In this document: positions 44,675 through 53,546 of the stretch, piece by piece
Numbering within the stretch: the first letter of the stretch is position 1
Layout of the letters: every line of letters begins with the position of its first letter
Assembly: GCF_014874095.1 (NCBI RefSeq)
Contig: NZ_JADBEB010000001.1
Coordinates: 4,836,001-4,900,000 of the forward strand
Direction: 5' to 3'
DNA length: 64,000 nt
Source of the DNA: Plantactinospora soyae
Lineage (GTDB): Bacteria; Actinomycetota; Actinomycetes; Mycobacteriales; Micromonosporaceae
The notes under the pieces: generated by a model
Told to the model about the DNA's origin: nothing
The model's database searches: none
The model's input: the letters and a program-made list of their open reading frames with translations, nothing else
Translations under genes and position numbers: made by a program

Positions 44675-45808
44675 TCACCGGTGGGTCTCCAGGAACTGCG
44701 CGGTGGCGTCGAGGACCCGGCCGATCTGTGTCTCGGTCAGGGCGGAGCCGCTGGGCAGGGTGAGCCCCTGGTCGAACAGGCGCGCGGCGGCACCGGTCAG
44801 GGCGGTGCGGGCCGTGTCGAAGACGGGTTGCAGGTGCATCGGTTTCCAGACCGGTCGGGTCTCGATCTGCCGTTCCGCGAGGTGGGCGGCGAGCTCGTCG
44901 GCGCGCCAGCCGGCTCGGGCCGGGTCGACCACGACGATGGTGAGCCAGCAGTTCGACCCGGGATCGCCGTCGCCGAGCAGGCGTACGCCGGGCGTCGCGG
45001 CGAACAGCTTCGCGTACCGTTCCCGCAGGTCCCGGCGGCGCGCCATCATCTCGTCCAACCGGCTCAGCTGGGCCCGGCCGAGGGCGGCGAGCAGGTTGCT
45101 GAGCCGGTAGTTGTAGCCGATGTCGGTGTGTTCGTAGTGCGGTACGGGCTGACGGGCCTGGGTCGACAGGTAGCGGCACCGCTCGATCAGCGCGGCGTCG
45201 TCGGAGACCAGCATTCCGCCGCCGGAGGTGGTGATGATCTTGTTGCCGTTGAAGGAGAGGGCGGCGACCCGGCCGAACGACCCCGCCGGTCGTCCCCGGT
45301 ACGTCGCGCCGAGCGCCTCCGCCGCGTCCTCGACCACCGGCACCTGGGCCGCCGCGCACAGCGGAAGCAGCGTGTCGTAGTCCGCGCAGGCGCCGAACAT
45401 GTCGACCGGGATCACGGCGGCGATCCGCTCGCCGGCGGCGGTCAGCCGGTGGAGCAGGTCCGCCAGCAGTTCGACGTCGATGTTTCCGGTGGCCGGATCG
45501 CAGTCCACGAAGACCGGTTCGGCGCCGGTGTAGGTCACGGCGTTGGCCGTCGCGGCGAAGGTCAGGGTGGGTACCACGACCACCTGACCGGGCCCGGCGC
45601 CGAGGGTCAGCAGCGCGAGGTGCAGGGCGGCCGTTCCCGAGTTCACCGCCACCGCGTACCGGGTGCCGGTGCGTTCGGCGATCTCCTGCTCGAACGCGAC
45701 GAGGTCCGGACCGGCCGGTGCGATCCAACCGGAACGGATCGCCCGCAGGACGTACGACTCCTCCAGCGCCCCCACGTCGGGGGGCGACAGCAGTATCTGG
45801 GCTGTCAT
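44675..45808 (-). CDS. PLP-dependent UDP-sugar 4-aminotransferase, PglE/LegC-like
   Basis: A 377-residue DegT-family enzyme. The PLP Lys is in SFNGNKIITTSGGGML near 188, the exact form of PglE/LegC-type C4 aminotransferases, and VEDAAEALGA near 165 has the cofactor Asp. It would aminate the UDP-4-keto-6-deoxy sugar made by the PglF-like enzyme at 23242-25137. First gene of the block aminotransferase, PglC-like, PglD-like, fusion glycosyltransferase and polymerase. The ATG at 45808 is chosen because upstream residues are not homologous. A 9-base direct motif ATGAAAANC occurs twice just upstream. Confidence 0.9.
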   Translation of the reverse strand: MTAQILLSPPDVGALEESYVLRAIRSGWIAPAGPDLVAFEQEIAERTGTRYAVAVNSGTAALHLALLTLGAGPGQVVVVPTLTFAATANAVTYTGAEPVFVDCDPATGNIDVELLADLLHRLTAAGERIAAVIPVDMFGACADYDTLLPLCAAAQVPVVEDAAEALGATYRGRPAGSFGRVAALSFNGNKIITTSGGGMLVSDDAALIERCRYLSTQARQPVPHYEHTDIGYNYRLSNLLAALGRAQLSRLDEMMARRRDLRERYAKLFAATPGVRLLGDGDPGSNCWLTIVVVDPARAGWRADELAAHLAERQIETRPVWKPMHLQPVFDTARTALTGAAARLFDQGLTLPSGSALTETQIGRVLDATAQFLETHR

Positions 45809-46063
45809 CGGGTGGCGGCTCCGAGGATGAAAACCATGAAAAGGGTTCAAAAGGTTCTGCGGGTCCAACTACCGCTCTAACGGCGCTGACCGGCGTTTTC
45901 CGGTGATGTCACAGAGAATTCGGCTACAGCGCACGATGTAAGTGATATCCGCCCATGACGGCAGATGATCCCGCTACCCTGACGGGTTGCCCGCCGGCCC
46001 GGCTCAATTCCGGCCCGATCCCGGCCCGGTGTTCTGGCTGGTGGGGACCGGGCGGGCGAGCCT

Positions 46064-47704
46064 TCAGCCGGCGGTGACGGGCAGGGTGAGGGTGAAGGCG
46101 GTACCCACGCCGAGCTGGCTGGTGACGGTGATCGATCCACCGTGGTCGGTCAGGATCTGCCGGACGATGGCCAGGCCCAGCCCGCTGCCTCCGGTCTGCC
46201 GGCCGCGTGCCGAGTCGGCCCGCCAGAACCGGTCGAAGACGTGCGGCAACGCGTCGGGGGCGATTCCCGAGCCGGTGTCGACGATCCGTACGACGGCGGA
46301 GCCGGCCTCGCGTACCAGCGTGAGCGTCACCCGCCCACCCGGGGCGGTGGCGCGGAGCGCGTTCGTGATCAGGTTGCCCAGCACCTGCCGGAGCCGGTCG
46401 GGATCGGCGTACACGGTCACCGGGGTGGCGGTGACGGTCAGCGATACCCCGGCGGTGTCGGCGCCGGCCCCGTGGGCGGTACGGCAGGTCTCCAGCAGTT
46501 CCGCCAGGTCGACGGGGGTCCGGTGGTAGGCCAGGCTCCCGGCCTCGGCCAGCGCGAGTTCCTGGAGGTCGTCGACGATGCGCTGTTGCAGGACCGCCTC
46601 CTCGTGCAGCGAGGCGAACAGCTCGGGGTCGGGCTCGATCACGCCGTCGGAGAGCGCCTCCAGATAACCGCGCAGGTTCGCCAGCGGGGTACGCAGCTCG
46701 TGGGCGACATCGGCGACCAGCCGGCGCTGACGTTCCTCGCCGCGTTGCAGTGAGTCGGCCATCCGGTTGAAGGAGCGGGCCAGCGTGGCGAGTTCGTCGT
46801 TGCCCCGGACCGGTACCCGGCTGCTCAGGTCGCCCCGGCCGAGCCGCTGCGATGCCGTGGTGAGGATGCCGATCGGCCGCAGCACCCGATGACTGAGCAG
46901 GGCGGTCGCGATGATGGCCACCGCGGCCACCCCGGCCGCCGCGGCCAGCAGTGGACCGACGACGAGACCCGGTCCACCCTCCTCGCCGACCCCGATGATG
47001 ACCTGGGCCGGCTCGGGGGCCACCCCGGCGATTCCGGCGTTGAACGCCTCGGCCAGGCAGTAGTTCGTCGCCTGGGTATCCGCCGAGGTGATGCAGCTGG
47101 CCAGTTGGTTCTCGTCCGCCCGGTACGCCTGCGGGGACTCGTGCGCCTGGTCCTGACAGCCCTGGACGACCCGGAAGTTCGGGGACGTGTCCGGGGCGAT
47201 GTCGTAGGTCGGGACGCCGTACGCGCCCGGCATCTGGACGACCTCGATGCCGTTGCGGGTCAGGCAGGCCGCGTACCGTATCCCGGTCCGGTACGCGTGG
47301 AGCTGTTTGGCGGTGACCCCCAGCGCGTCGCCGCCCGCCGCGGACAGGTCCAGGGTCGGCCGGGGGTTGACGGGCCTGACCACCGTGCCGAGACGCCTGG
47401 TCGCCCGGTCCGGATTCGCCTCGCGATCGGTGTCCACGAGGACCCAGCCGGACGCCGAGACCAGGTGGATCCGTTGCCCGGTCTGCTTACCCAACCGCAC
47501 GACGACGTCCCGGACGCCCTCCCAGGTGCCGTGCCGGCTGCCGTACTCGACGAGCTGCCCGGTGATCTGGTCGAGCGTCGAACCGGGGACGGCGGAGGCG
47601 TCGATCTGCTGCGAGGCCTGCCGCAGGACCAGCCAGAGGGTGGCGGCGGTCGCGCTGACCGCGACGAGCATGACCAGGGCGAGCACCCGGAACCGGAAGC
47701 TCAC
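46064..47704 (-). CDS. membrane sensor histidine kinase
   Basis: A 546-residue kinase: membrane helix about 6-28, an extracytoplasmic sensor (30-248), membrane helix about 249-270, HAMP (272-325), dimerisation domain with the phosphorylated His335 in VAHELRTPLANL, and an ATPase domain with NLITNALRAT, DTGSGI and GGSGLGLAI. The sensor contains Cys 147, 183, 204 and 216, which could form two disulfides. It overlaps the regulator gene by ATGA and is its likely partner. The signal is unknown. Confidence 0.95.
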   Translation of the reverse strand: MSFRFRVLALVMLVAVSATAATLWLVLRQASQQIDASAVPGSTLDQITGQLVEYGSRHGTWEGVRDVVVRLGKQTGQRIHLVSASGWVLVDTDREANPDRATRRLGTVVRPVNPRPTLDLSAAGGDALGVTAKQLHAYRTGIRYAACLTRNGIEVVQMPGAYGVPTYDIAPDTSPNFRVVQGCQDQAHESPQAYRADENQLASCITSADTQATNYCLAEAFNAGIAGVAPEPAQVIIGVGEEGGPGLVVGPLLAAAAGVAAVAIIATALLSHRVLRPIGILTTASQRLGRGDLSSRVPVRGNDELATLARSFNRMADSLQRGEERQRRLVADVAHELRTPLANLRGYLEALSDGVIEPDPELFASLHEEAVLQQRIVDDLQELALAEAGSLAYHRTPVDLAELLETCRTAHGAGADTAGVSLTVTATPVTVYADPDRLRQVLGNLITNALRATAPGGRVTLTLVREAGSAVVRIVDTGSGIAPDALPHVFDRFWRADSARGRQTGGSGLGLAIVRQILTDHGGSITVTSQLGVGTAFTLTLPVTAG

Positions 47705-48414
47705 GCCGGCAGGTCCGCCCCGTCGGCGGCCGACTCGGCCAGCCGGTAGCCGCGCCCGAACACGGTCTGTACGTAGCGCGGCTCGGCGGGATCGATCTCG
47801 ATCTTGCGGCGCAGGTTCATCACGTGCGCGTCGACGGTCCGTTCGAGCACGTAGTGGTCGAAACCGAAGGCCCGGTCGATGATCTGTGCCCGGGTGAACG
47901 CCCGTCCCGGCTCGCCGGCCAGCACCTCGAGGATGCCGAACTCCTTCGCGGTCAGGGTGATCAGGCGCCCGTCGATCCGTACCTCGAACCGGCCGGGGTC
48001 GACCTCCAGGTCGCCCACCCGCAGCACCGCCTGATTGCCCGCACTCAGTACGCCGGCCCGGCGCAGCAGGGCCCGCACCCGGGCGGCCAGCTCACGCGGA
48101 CTGTACGGCTTGGTGAGGTAGTCGTCGGCCCCGATGTCCAGACCCAGCAGTACGTCGTCCTCGGTCGTCCGGGCGGTGAGCAGCAGGATCGGCAGGGTGG
48201 ACTCGGCCCGCAGGATCCGGCAGACGTCGAGCCCGTCCACCACCGGCATCATCACGTCGAGGATCACCAGATCGGGACGGCGGGACCGGCACTGCTCCAG
48301 CGCCGCCCGGCCGTCGCCGACGACGAGCACGCTGTGACCTTCCCGTTCGAGGTAGACCCGGACCAGATTGGCCTGCTTCGGGTCGTCCTCGGCGACCAGT
48401 ATCCGCGCGCTCAT
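47701..48414 (-). CDS. OmpR/PhoB-family response regulator
   Basis: A 237-residue regulator with a receiver domain (phosphorylated Asp53 in LVILDVMMPVVDG, Lys in YLTKPYSPRELAARV) and a C-terminal winged helix (FEVRIDGRLITLTAKEFGIL, TVDAHVMNLRRKIE, VQTVFGRGYRL). It is translated ahead of the kinase with a 4-base overlap. GGGGA lies just before the ATG at 48414. A perfect 15-base palindrome lies 80 bases upstream, in the region shared with a divergent small ORF. Confidence 0.96.
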   Translation of the reverse strand: MSARILVAEDDPKQANLVRVYLEREGHSVLVVGDGRAALEQCRSRRPDLVILDVMMPVVDGLDVCRILRAESTLPILLLTARTTEDDVLLGLDIGADDYLTKPYSPRELAARVRALLRRAGVLSAGNQAVLRVGDLEVDPGRFEVRIDGRLITLTAKEFGILEVLAGEPGRAFTRAQIIDRAFGFDHYVLERTVDAHVMNLRRKIEIDPAEPRYVQTVFGRGYRLAESAADGADLPA

Positions 48415-48493
48415 GATTCCCCATTCTGCCTGCTTCGAGCGCGTTCGATTAGAGCCGCCGACCGGTGAAAAAGTGATGAAGACCGGGTCGGAA

Positions 48494-48508
48494 AGCCGTC
48501 AGACGGCT
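48494..48508. promoter_or_regulatory. perfect palindrome between response regulator and small ORF
   Basis: AGCCGTC-A-GACGGCT is a perfect 7+1+7 palindrome. It sits 80 bases before the regulator ATG and 65 bases before the small ORF, so it is well placed as an operator. OmpR-type regulators usually bind direct repeats, so another regulator may be the ligand. Confidence 0.45.
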
Positions 48509-48560
48509 ATCTGCACCCAGCAGGCACCATTCCTTCACAGCTTCCACATATCCGCGTCCC

Positions 48561-48566
48561 TACCGT
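48561..48566 (+). promoter_or_regulatory. -10 box of probable leaderless small-ORF transcript
   Basis: TACCGT, 6 nt, then the ATG at 48573; same layout as at glgC. Confidence 0.4.
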
Positions 48567-48572
48567 GTCGGC

Positions 48573-48749
48573 ATGGAAGAGCGGAGATTGATCGTGCTCG
48601 GCGCGGTCGGGCGGACCGGCGACGGTGCCCAGGCCCGGAGCCGGGCCGCGCGGCGCCGCATCCGGGAGATCCTGGCGGTGCGCCGGGCCGACGCGGCGGC
48701 CGGACTGCGGACCGGAACACCGGACGGGTACGGCCCGGCGGCGGCGTAA
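48573..48749 (+). CDS. small Arg/Ala-rich protein, 58 residues
   Basis: It begins MEERRLIVLGAVGRTGDGAQ, then a basic helix-like stretch RRRIREILAVRRADAAAG, and ends GYGPAAA. I recognise no family. Support for reality: nearly every third codon position is G or C as in neighbouring genes, a TAnnnT box lies 6 nt before the ATG, and it is divergent from a response regulator with a perfect palindrome between. Against: it is short, and any GC-rich frame shows a high GC3. A small regulatory or nucleic-acid-binding peptide is possible. Confidence 0.45.
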   Translation: MEERRLIVLGAVGRTGDGAQARSRAARRRIREILAVRRADAAAGLRTGTPDGYGPAAA

Positions 48750-48760
48750 CCCGCCCCGGC

Positions 48761-48838
48761 GGCGGGCGGACGCCCCGGAACCCTTAGGCGGGCGGACGCC
48801 CGGGAACCCTCAGGCGCGCGGACGCCCGGGAACCTGGT
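48761..48838. repeat. 26-bp tandem repeat, three copies
   Basis: Units at 48761, 48787 and 48813, each with GCGGACGCCC and GGAACC. They start 12 bases after the small ORF stop and run to 55 bases before the DUF389 gene. No spacers are present. Confidence 0.85.
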
Positions 48839-48892
48839 TAGAGTCTTCGCCGACCAGCCCACGCCGTGCTGGTCGGCTGGAGGACGGTGCCC

Positions 48893-49915
48893 GTGCTGCA
48901 CCTGAGGATCATCGCGCCGACCGACCGTTCCACGGCGGTGGTGGACATGCTCTCCGCCGACCCCGCAGTGACACACGTCATCGTGCTGCCCGGCGCCGCC
49001 CGTTCGCCCCGGGGTGACGTGGTGCTCTGCGATGTCGTCCGGGAGGGCGCCGACGAGGTGCTGGCGGCGCTGCGGACGCTCGGCGTGGACAAGTCCGGGG
49101 GAGTCGTCGGGGACGGGGTGGACATCACCCTCTCGGCCTCGGCGGACCGGGCCGCGCGGGCCGCCCCGGGCCTGGGTACGGACGCCGTGGTCTGGGACGA
49201 GATCGCGCAGAAGACCGGTGAGGAGACCCGGCTCTCCGCGACGTACCTGCTGCTGCTCACCCTGGCCACCGTGATCGCCGGCATCGCGGTGCTGCTCGAC
49301 CAGCCGATCCTGATCATCGGCGCCATGGTGGTCGGCCCGGAGTTCGGGCCGCTCGCCGCGCTGAGCGTGGCGCTGGTCCGGTGGCGGCGTCAGGTCGTCC
49401 GGCGGTCCGTTCTGGCCCTGGGGGTCGGGTTCCCGATCGCGATCGCGCTGACCGTGCTCAGCACCTGGGCGCTGGACGGTGCCGGCCTGATCGACAAGTC
49501 GATGCTGCTCGCCGAGCGGCCGGTGACCGACTTCATCTGGCGGCCCGACGCGCTCTCCTGGGTGGTCGGCTTCCTGGCCGGGGTGGCCGGGATGCTGTCG
49601 GTCACCTCGAACCGGTCCGGTTCGCTGGTCGGCGTGCTGATCTCGGTCACCACCGTGCCGGCGGCGGCGAACGTGGCGGTCGCGCTCGCCTACGGCGTCT
49701 TTCCCGAGGCGGTCGGTTCCGTCGTCCAGTTGCTGATCAACCTCTGCGCGATCGTGGTCGCGGGGGTGCTGACGCTGCTGGTGCAGCGGCTGTGGTGGGA
49801 GCGGGTCACCGCACGCTGGTCGGGCGCGATCCGCGTCGGGCGCTTCAGGCTGGCACCCCGGCGGGCGGCCGTGGCCGAAACCGAGGCCGCCGCGCCGGAC
49901 CGTACGGCCGGGTAG
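48893..49915 (+). CDS. DUF389-family membrane protein
   Basis: A 340-residue protein. An N-terminal soluble domain (about 1-95, HLRIIAPTDRSTAVVDML) precedes about six membrane helices. The hallmark is the first pair, YLLLLTLATVIAGIAVLLDQ then PILIIGAMVVGPEFGPLAAL, the DUF389 (TIGR00341-like) core. Function of the family is not established; a transport role is often suggested. GTG at 48893 is preferred because GGAGG lies 9 nt upstream, whereas the GTG at 48866 has none. It follows the 26-base tandem repeats. Confidence 0.88.
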   Translation: MLHLRIIAPTDRSTAVVDMLSADPAVTHVIVLPGAARSPRGDVVLCDVVREGADEVLAALRTLGVDKSGGVVGDGVDITLSASADRAARAAPGLGTDAVVWDEIAQKTGEETRLSATYLLLLTLATVIAGIAVLLDQPILIIGAMVVGPEFGPLAALSVALVRWRRQVVRRSVLALGVGFPIAIALTVLSTWALDGAGLIDKSMLLAERPVTDFIWRPDALSWVVGFLAGVAGMLSVTSNRSGSLVGVLISVTTVPAAANVAVALAYGVFPEAVGSVVQLLINLCAIVVAGVLTLLVQRLWWERVTARWSGAIRVGRFRLAPRRAAVAETEAAAPDRTAG

Positions 49916-49985
49916 CCGACGACGTACCGGCGGGTGCCACGATCGCCGGACGGTCGTGGCACCCGCGTGAGGGGTACCGGAGGTG

Positions 49986-52499
49986 TTACCGGCCGGACCC
50001 GTCGAGTCCCTTGTCCAGGCCGGCCCGGCGCAGCGCGTCGGCCAGGGCGCCGCCACCGAACCCACCGCCCTGGCCGCCGCCGGAACGTCCACCGCCCTGA
50101 CCACCGCCGGAACGTCCGCTGCCCTGACCACCGCCGGAACGCCCGCCGCCCTGGCCGCCGCCGGAGCGTCCGCCCGCGCCGCCACCGCCACCGCCCGGTC
50201 GGCCGGTGCCCTGGCCACCGCGTCCCTGCCGCGGCTGGCCGTCGCGCGGCTGGCCGTCCCGGGGTCCGCCGGTCCGGTCCCGTGGCGGGCGCGGCTCGGC
50301 CTCGTCCTCCAACCGGAGGGTGAGCGAGATCCGCTTGCGCGGTACGTCCACGTCCAGCACCTTGACCCGGACCACGTCGCCGGACTTGACCACGTCACGC
50401 GGGTCCTTGACGAAGGTCCGGGACATCGCCGAGACGTGTACCAGACCGTCCTGGTGCACCCCGACGTCCACGAACGCGCCGAACGCGGCCACGTTGGTGA
50501 CCACGCCCTCCAGCAGCATCCCCGGTTGCAGGTCGCCGATCTTCTCCACGCCCTCGGCGAAGGTCGCGGTCCGGAACGCCGGTCGCGGGTCCCGGCCCGG
50601 CTTCTCCAGTTCCCGGAGGATGTCGGTGACGGTCGGCAGGCCGAAGGTGTCGTCGACGTACTCGCTGGGCTTGAGCGCCCGGAGCACGGTGGCCTTGCCG
50701 ATCAGCACCGAGAGGTCGCCACCGGTGCTGGCCAGGATCCGCCGGACCACCGGGTACGCCTCGGGGTGCACGCTGGACGCGTCCAGCGGGTCGTCGCCGC
50801 CGGGGATGCGCAGGAAGCCGGCGCACTGCTCGAAGGCCTTCGGGCCGAGCCGGGCGACCTCCTTGAGCGCCCGGCGGGTCCGGAACGGGCCGTTGGCGTC
50901 CCGGTGCAGGACGATGTTCTCGGCCAGGCCGGCGCCGATCCCGGAGACCCGGGTCAGCAGCGGTGCCGACGCGGTGTTCACGTCCACCCCGACGGCGTTG
51001 ACGCAGTCCTCGACCACGGCGTCGAGCGAGCGGGACAACTTCACCTCGGACAGGTCGTGCTGGTACTGGCCGACACCGATCGACCGAGGGTCGATCTTGA
51101 CCAGTTCGGCGAGCGGGTCCTGCAACCGGCGGGCGATCGACACGGCTCCGCGCAGCGAGACGTCCATCCCGGGCAGTTCCTGGGAGGCGTACTCGGAGGC
51201 GGAGTAGACGGAGGCACCGGCCTCGGACACCACGACCTTGGTCAGATTCAGGTCCGCGTGCCGCTTGATCAGCTCGGCGGCCAGCTTGTCGGTCTCCCGG
51301 GAGGCGGTGCCGTTGCCGATCGCGACCAGGTCGACCTGGTGGGCCCGGGCCAGCCGGGCCAGTGTGTCGATCGAGGCGTCCCACTGTCGGCGCGGCTCGT
51401 GCGGATAGATGGTGTCGGTCGCCACCACCTTGCCGGTGCCGTCGACCACCGCCACCTTCACCCCGGTCCGCAGCCCCGGGTCCAGCCCCATCGTCGACCG
51501 GGTACCGGCCGGCGCGGCGAGCAGCAGGTCACGCAGGTTGGTCGCGAAGACCCGGACCGCCTCGTCCTCCGCCGCCTGCCACAGCCGCATCCGCAGGTCC
51601 GCGCCCAGATGGATCAGGATCCGGGTACGCCAGGCCCACCGCACCGTGTCGAGCAGCCAGCGGTCGGCCGGCCGGCCCCGGTCGGTGACGTCGAAGCGGG
51701 CGGCGATCTCCTGCTCGTAGCGGCTCGGGCCGACCGGTGCGTCCTCGGGCGCGGACGCCTCCTCCGGGTCCAGCGTGAGGTCGAGCATGCCCTCCTTCTC
51801 GCCCCGGAACATCGCCAGGATCCGGTGCGAGGGCAGCCGGGTGTACGGCTCGGCGAAGTCGAAGTAGTCGGCGAACTTGGCGCCGGCGTCCTGCTGGCCG
51901 TCGCGTACCCGGGACACCAGCCGGCCCCGCGACCACATCCGCTCCCGGAGCGTGCCGATCAGGTCGGCGTCCTCGGCGAACCGCTCGACCAGGATGGACC
52001 GGGCACCGTCCAGCGCGCCGGTGGCGTCGGCCACCCCGGCGTCCGGGTTGACGAACCCGGCGGCGAGGGTCCGGGGGTCCTGCGACGGGTCGCCGAGCAG
52101 CGTCTCGGCCAGCGGCTCCAATCCGGCCTCCCGGGCGATCTGGGCCTTGGTCCGGCGCTTCGGCTTGTACGGCAGGTAGATGTCCTCCAGCCGGGCCTTC
52201 GAGTCGGCCGCCATGATCTGCGCCTCGAGCGCGTCGTCCAGCTTGCCCTGGGTCCGGATCGACTCCAGCACCGCCGCCCGGCGCTCCTCCAGCTCCCGCA
52301 GGTAGCGCAGCCGCTCCTCCAGTGTGCGCAGCTGGGAGTCGTCGAGCGACTCGGTGACCTCCTTGCGGTATCGGGCGATGAACGGCACGGTCGACCCACC
52401 GTCGAGCAGCTCCACCGCGGCCCGCACCTGCCGCTCGTGTACGCCGAGCTCCTCGGCGATCCGCTGGTCCACCGAGCGCGGCTGCGCAGAGGTTGTCAC
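49986..52499 (-). CDS. tex: Tex-family S1 RNA-binding protein with Gly-rich tail
   Basis: An 837-residue Tex protein: N-terminal helical region ([20 protein letters not shown]), YqgF-like fold ([20 protein letters not shown]), helix-hairpin-helix motifs ([20 protein letters not shown]) and an S1 domain (about 658-726, [20 protein letters not shown]). Tex binds nucleic acid and affects transcription or RNA processing. Residues about 735-817 form an Arg/Gly/Gln low-complexity tail with four RSGGGQGxG units, ending in the helical peptide [15 protein letters not shown]. The common core is about 725-785 residues, so the tail is an addition. It starts with GTG at 52499. Confidence 0.95.
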   Translation of the reverse strand: MTTSAQPRSVDQRIAEELGVHERQVRAAVELLDGGSTVPFIARYRKEVTESLDDSQLRTLEERLRYLRELEERRAAVLESIRTQGKLDDALEAQIMAADSKARLEDIYLPYKPKRRTKAQIAREAGLEPLAETLLGDPSQDPRTLAAGFVNPDAGVADATGALDGARSILVERFAEDADLIGTLRERMWSRGRLVSRVRDGQQDAGAKFADYFDFAEPYTRLPSHRILAMFRGEKEGMLDLTLDPEEASAPEDAPVGPSRYEQEIAARFDVTDRGRPADRWLLDTVRWAWRTRILIHLGADLRMRLWQAAEDEAVRVFATNLRDLLLAAPAGTRSTMGLDPGLRTGVKVAVVDGTGKVVATDTIYPHEPRRQWDASIDTLARLARAHQVDLVAIGNGTASRETDKLAAELIKRHADLNLTKVVVSEAGASVYSASEYASQELPGMDVSLRGAVSIARRLQDPLAELVKIDPRSIGVGQYQHDLSEVKLSRSLDAVVEDCVNAVGVDVNTASAPLLTRVSGIGAGLAENIVLHRDANGPFRTRRALKEVARLGPKAFEQCAGFLRIPGGDDPLDASSVHPEAYPVVRRILASTGGDLSVLIGKATVLRALKPSEYVDDTFGLPTVTDILRELEKPGRDPRPAFRTATFAEGVEKIGDLQPGMLLEGVVTNVAAFGAFVDVGVHQDGLVHVSAMSRTFVKDPRDVVKSGDVVRVKVLDVDVPRKRISLTLRLEDEAEPRPPRDRTGGPRDGQPRDGQPRQGRGGQGTGRPGGGGGGAGGRSGGGQGGGRSGGGQGSGRSGGGQGGGRSGGGQGGGFGGGALADALRRAGLDKGLDGSGR

Positions 52500-52673
52500 G
52501 ATCCTGATCCGCCTTCTCCACTGGGTTCCGCCGGCGCACCCACCGGTACCCCGGGGATCCCGGATGGGTGCCGGACTGCATTCTGCCGCACCCGGTCCCG
52601 GCCGCCACCCGGACCGCGCCGGCCCTGCGGGACGACCGCCGAAGCTGCTACAGATCGTCGTGGTGGGACCCGG

Positions 52674-53333
52674 TCAGCGGCGGACGGCCAGCGCGGTGGA
52701 GGCGACGGTCGCGTCGACCGCGTTGAGCAGTTCGGCCAGCTCGGCCGGCAGGAGCCGTCGGCTGGCGGCGATCCGGTCCAGCACGATCGCCCGGTTGGTG
52801 GGCAGCAGCGCCCGGACCAGGCCGGCGGCCCGGACCAGTCCGGCCAGCGTGGCGGTGCGCGGGTCCAGCGGTTGTTCGGAGCGTTCCAGGATGGCGTTGA
52901 GGCGTACCCGGGGTCGGGCCACCCGGTTCGGGTCCAGCCCGGGCCAGCGCACCGTCATGCGGAGGCTCAGTCCGCGCCCGGTCATCCGGCGTACCGCACC
53001 GGCGCTCACCAGCCGGTCGCCGACGTGCTCCCGGACCCGGGGCGCGAGGAACTCCAACCACGAGCGGGCCGGATGCCCGTCGCCGCGACGTACCATCTCG
53101 CCCAGCACCCGATCGGTCACCGGCTCGCGCCAGGCCCGGTCGTCCGAGACGTAGACGTGGGAGCGGGCGAGCGTGATCCGCCCGTCGAACAGAAGCTCTC
53201 CGAGCAGCGCGCCCGCGAGTGCGGCGTTCACCAGGATCGCCGCCGCGAGCGGTTTGCCGCTGTAGTCGTCGTGCGCGATGAGGAACAGGTCGTCGGCAAG
53301 CCGCTCGGTGGGGGAGCCCGCGTTGTTGGTCAT
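52674..53333 (-). CDS. GPP34 (GOLPH3-like) family protein
   Basis: A 219-residue soluble protein of the GPP34 family, related to eukaryotic Golgi phosphoprotein 3. It has LADDLFLIAHDDYSGKPLAA near 12, a start typical of actinomycete members, then helical segments (AAILVNAALAGALLGELLF) and a C-terminal LVRAAGLVRALLPT. Actinomycetes carry many paralogues, often tied to membrane lipid or development functions that are unproven. GAGG lies 7 nt before the ATG at 53333. It lies 174 bases upstream of tex on the same strand and is divergent from the permease gene. Confidence 0.88.
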   Translation of the reverse strand: MTNNAGSPTERLADDLFLIAHDDYSGKPLAAAILVNAALAGALLGELLFDGRITLARSHVYVSDDRAWREPVTDRVLGEMVRRGDGHPARSWLEFLAPRVREHVGDRLVSAGAVRRMTGRGLSLRMTVRWPGLDPNRVARPRVRLNAILERSEQPLDPRTATLAGLVRAAGLVRALLPTNRAIVLDRIAASRRLLPAELAELLNAVDATVASTALAVRR

Positions 53334-53463
53334 CCATCATCCTCGGCCGGCCGGCGTGCCGGGTCGGTCACCGCTCAGTGTCGATGCAGGACGGTACGGC
53401 ATGAGCACTGTCCGTTCAACCCGCCCCTGCCCTGCGTGTTCGATACTGTGATGCGTCGATCTC

Positions 53464-53492
53464 TTGTCGCGCGGCGTGGTCGCCCATACCCT
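53464..53492 (+). promoter_or_regulatory. sigma-70-type promoter candidate of the permease gene
   Basis: TTGTCG (53464-53469), 17 bases, then TACCCT (53487-53492), about 55 bases before the ATG at 53547. Confidence 0.35.
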
Positions 53493-53546
53493 CTCCGGTG
53501 TCGCCCGAGTCCCTTTTCGTCCCCTTACCGAGGGAGACCGAGATAT

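Noticed and set aside
20591-45808. Antibiotic (glycosylated natural product) gene cluster
   Set aside because: The sugar genes alone could suggest it, but there is no PKS, NRPS, terpene or RiPP core gene; the flippase, polymerase and PGT point to a polysaccharide.
49983-53546. Plus-strand frame open for over 1,180 codons upstream of the APC permease
   Set aside because: It runs antisense to tex and the GPP34 gene. The permease starts at 53547 with a proper ribosome site.
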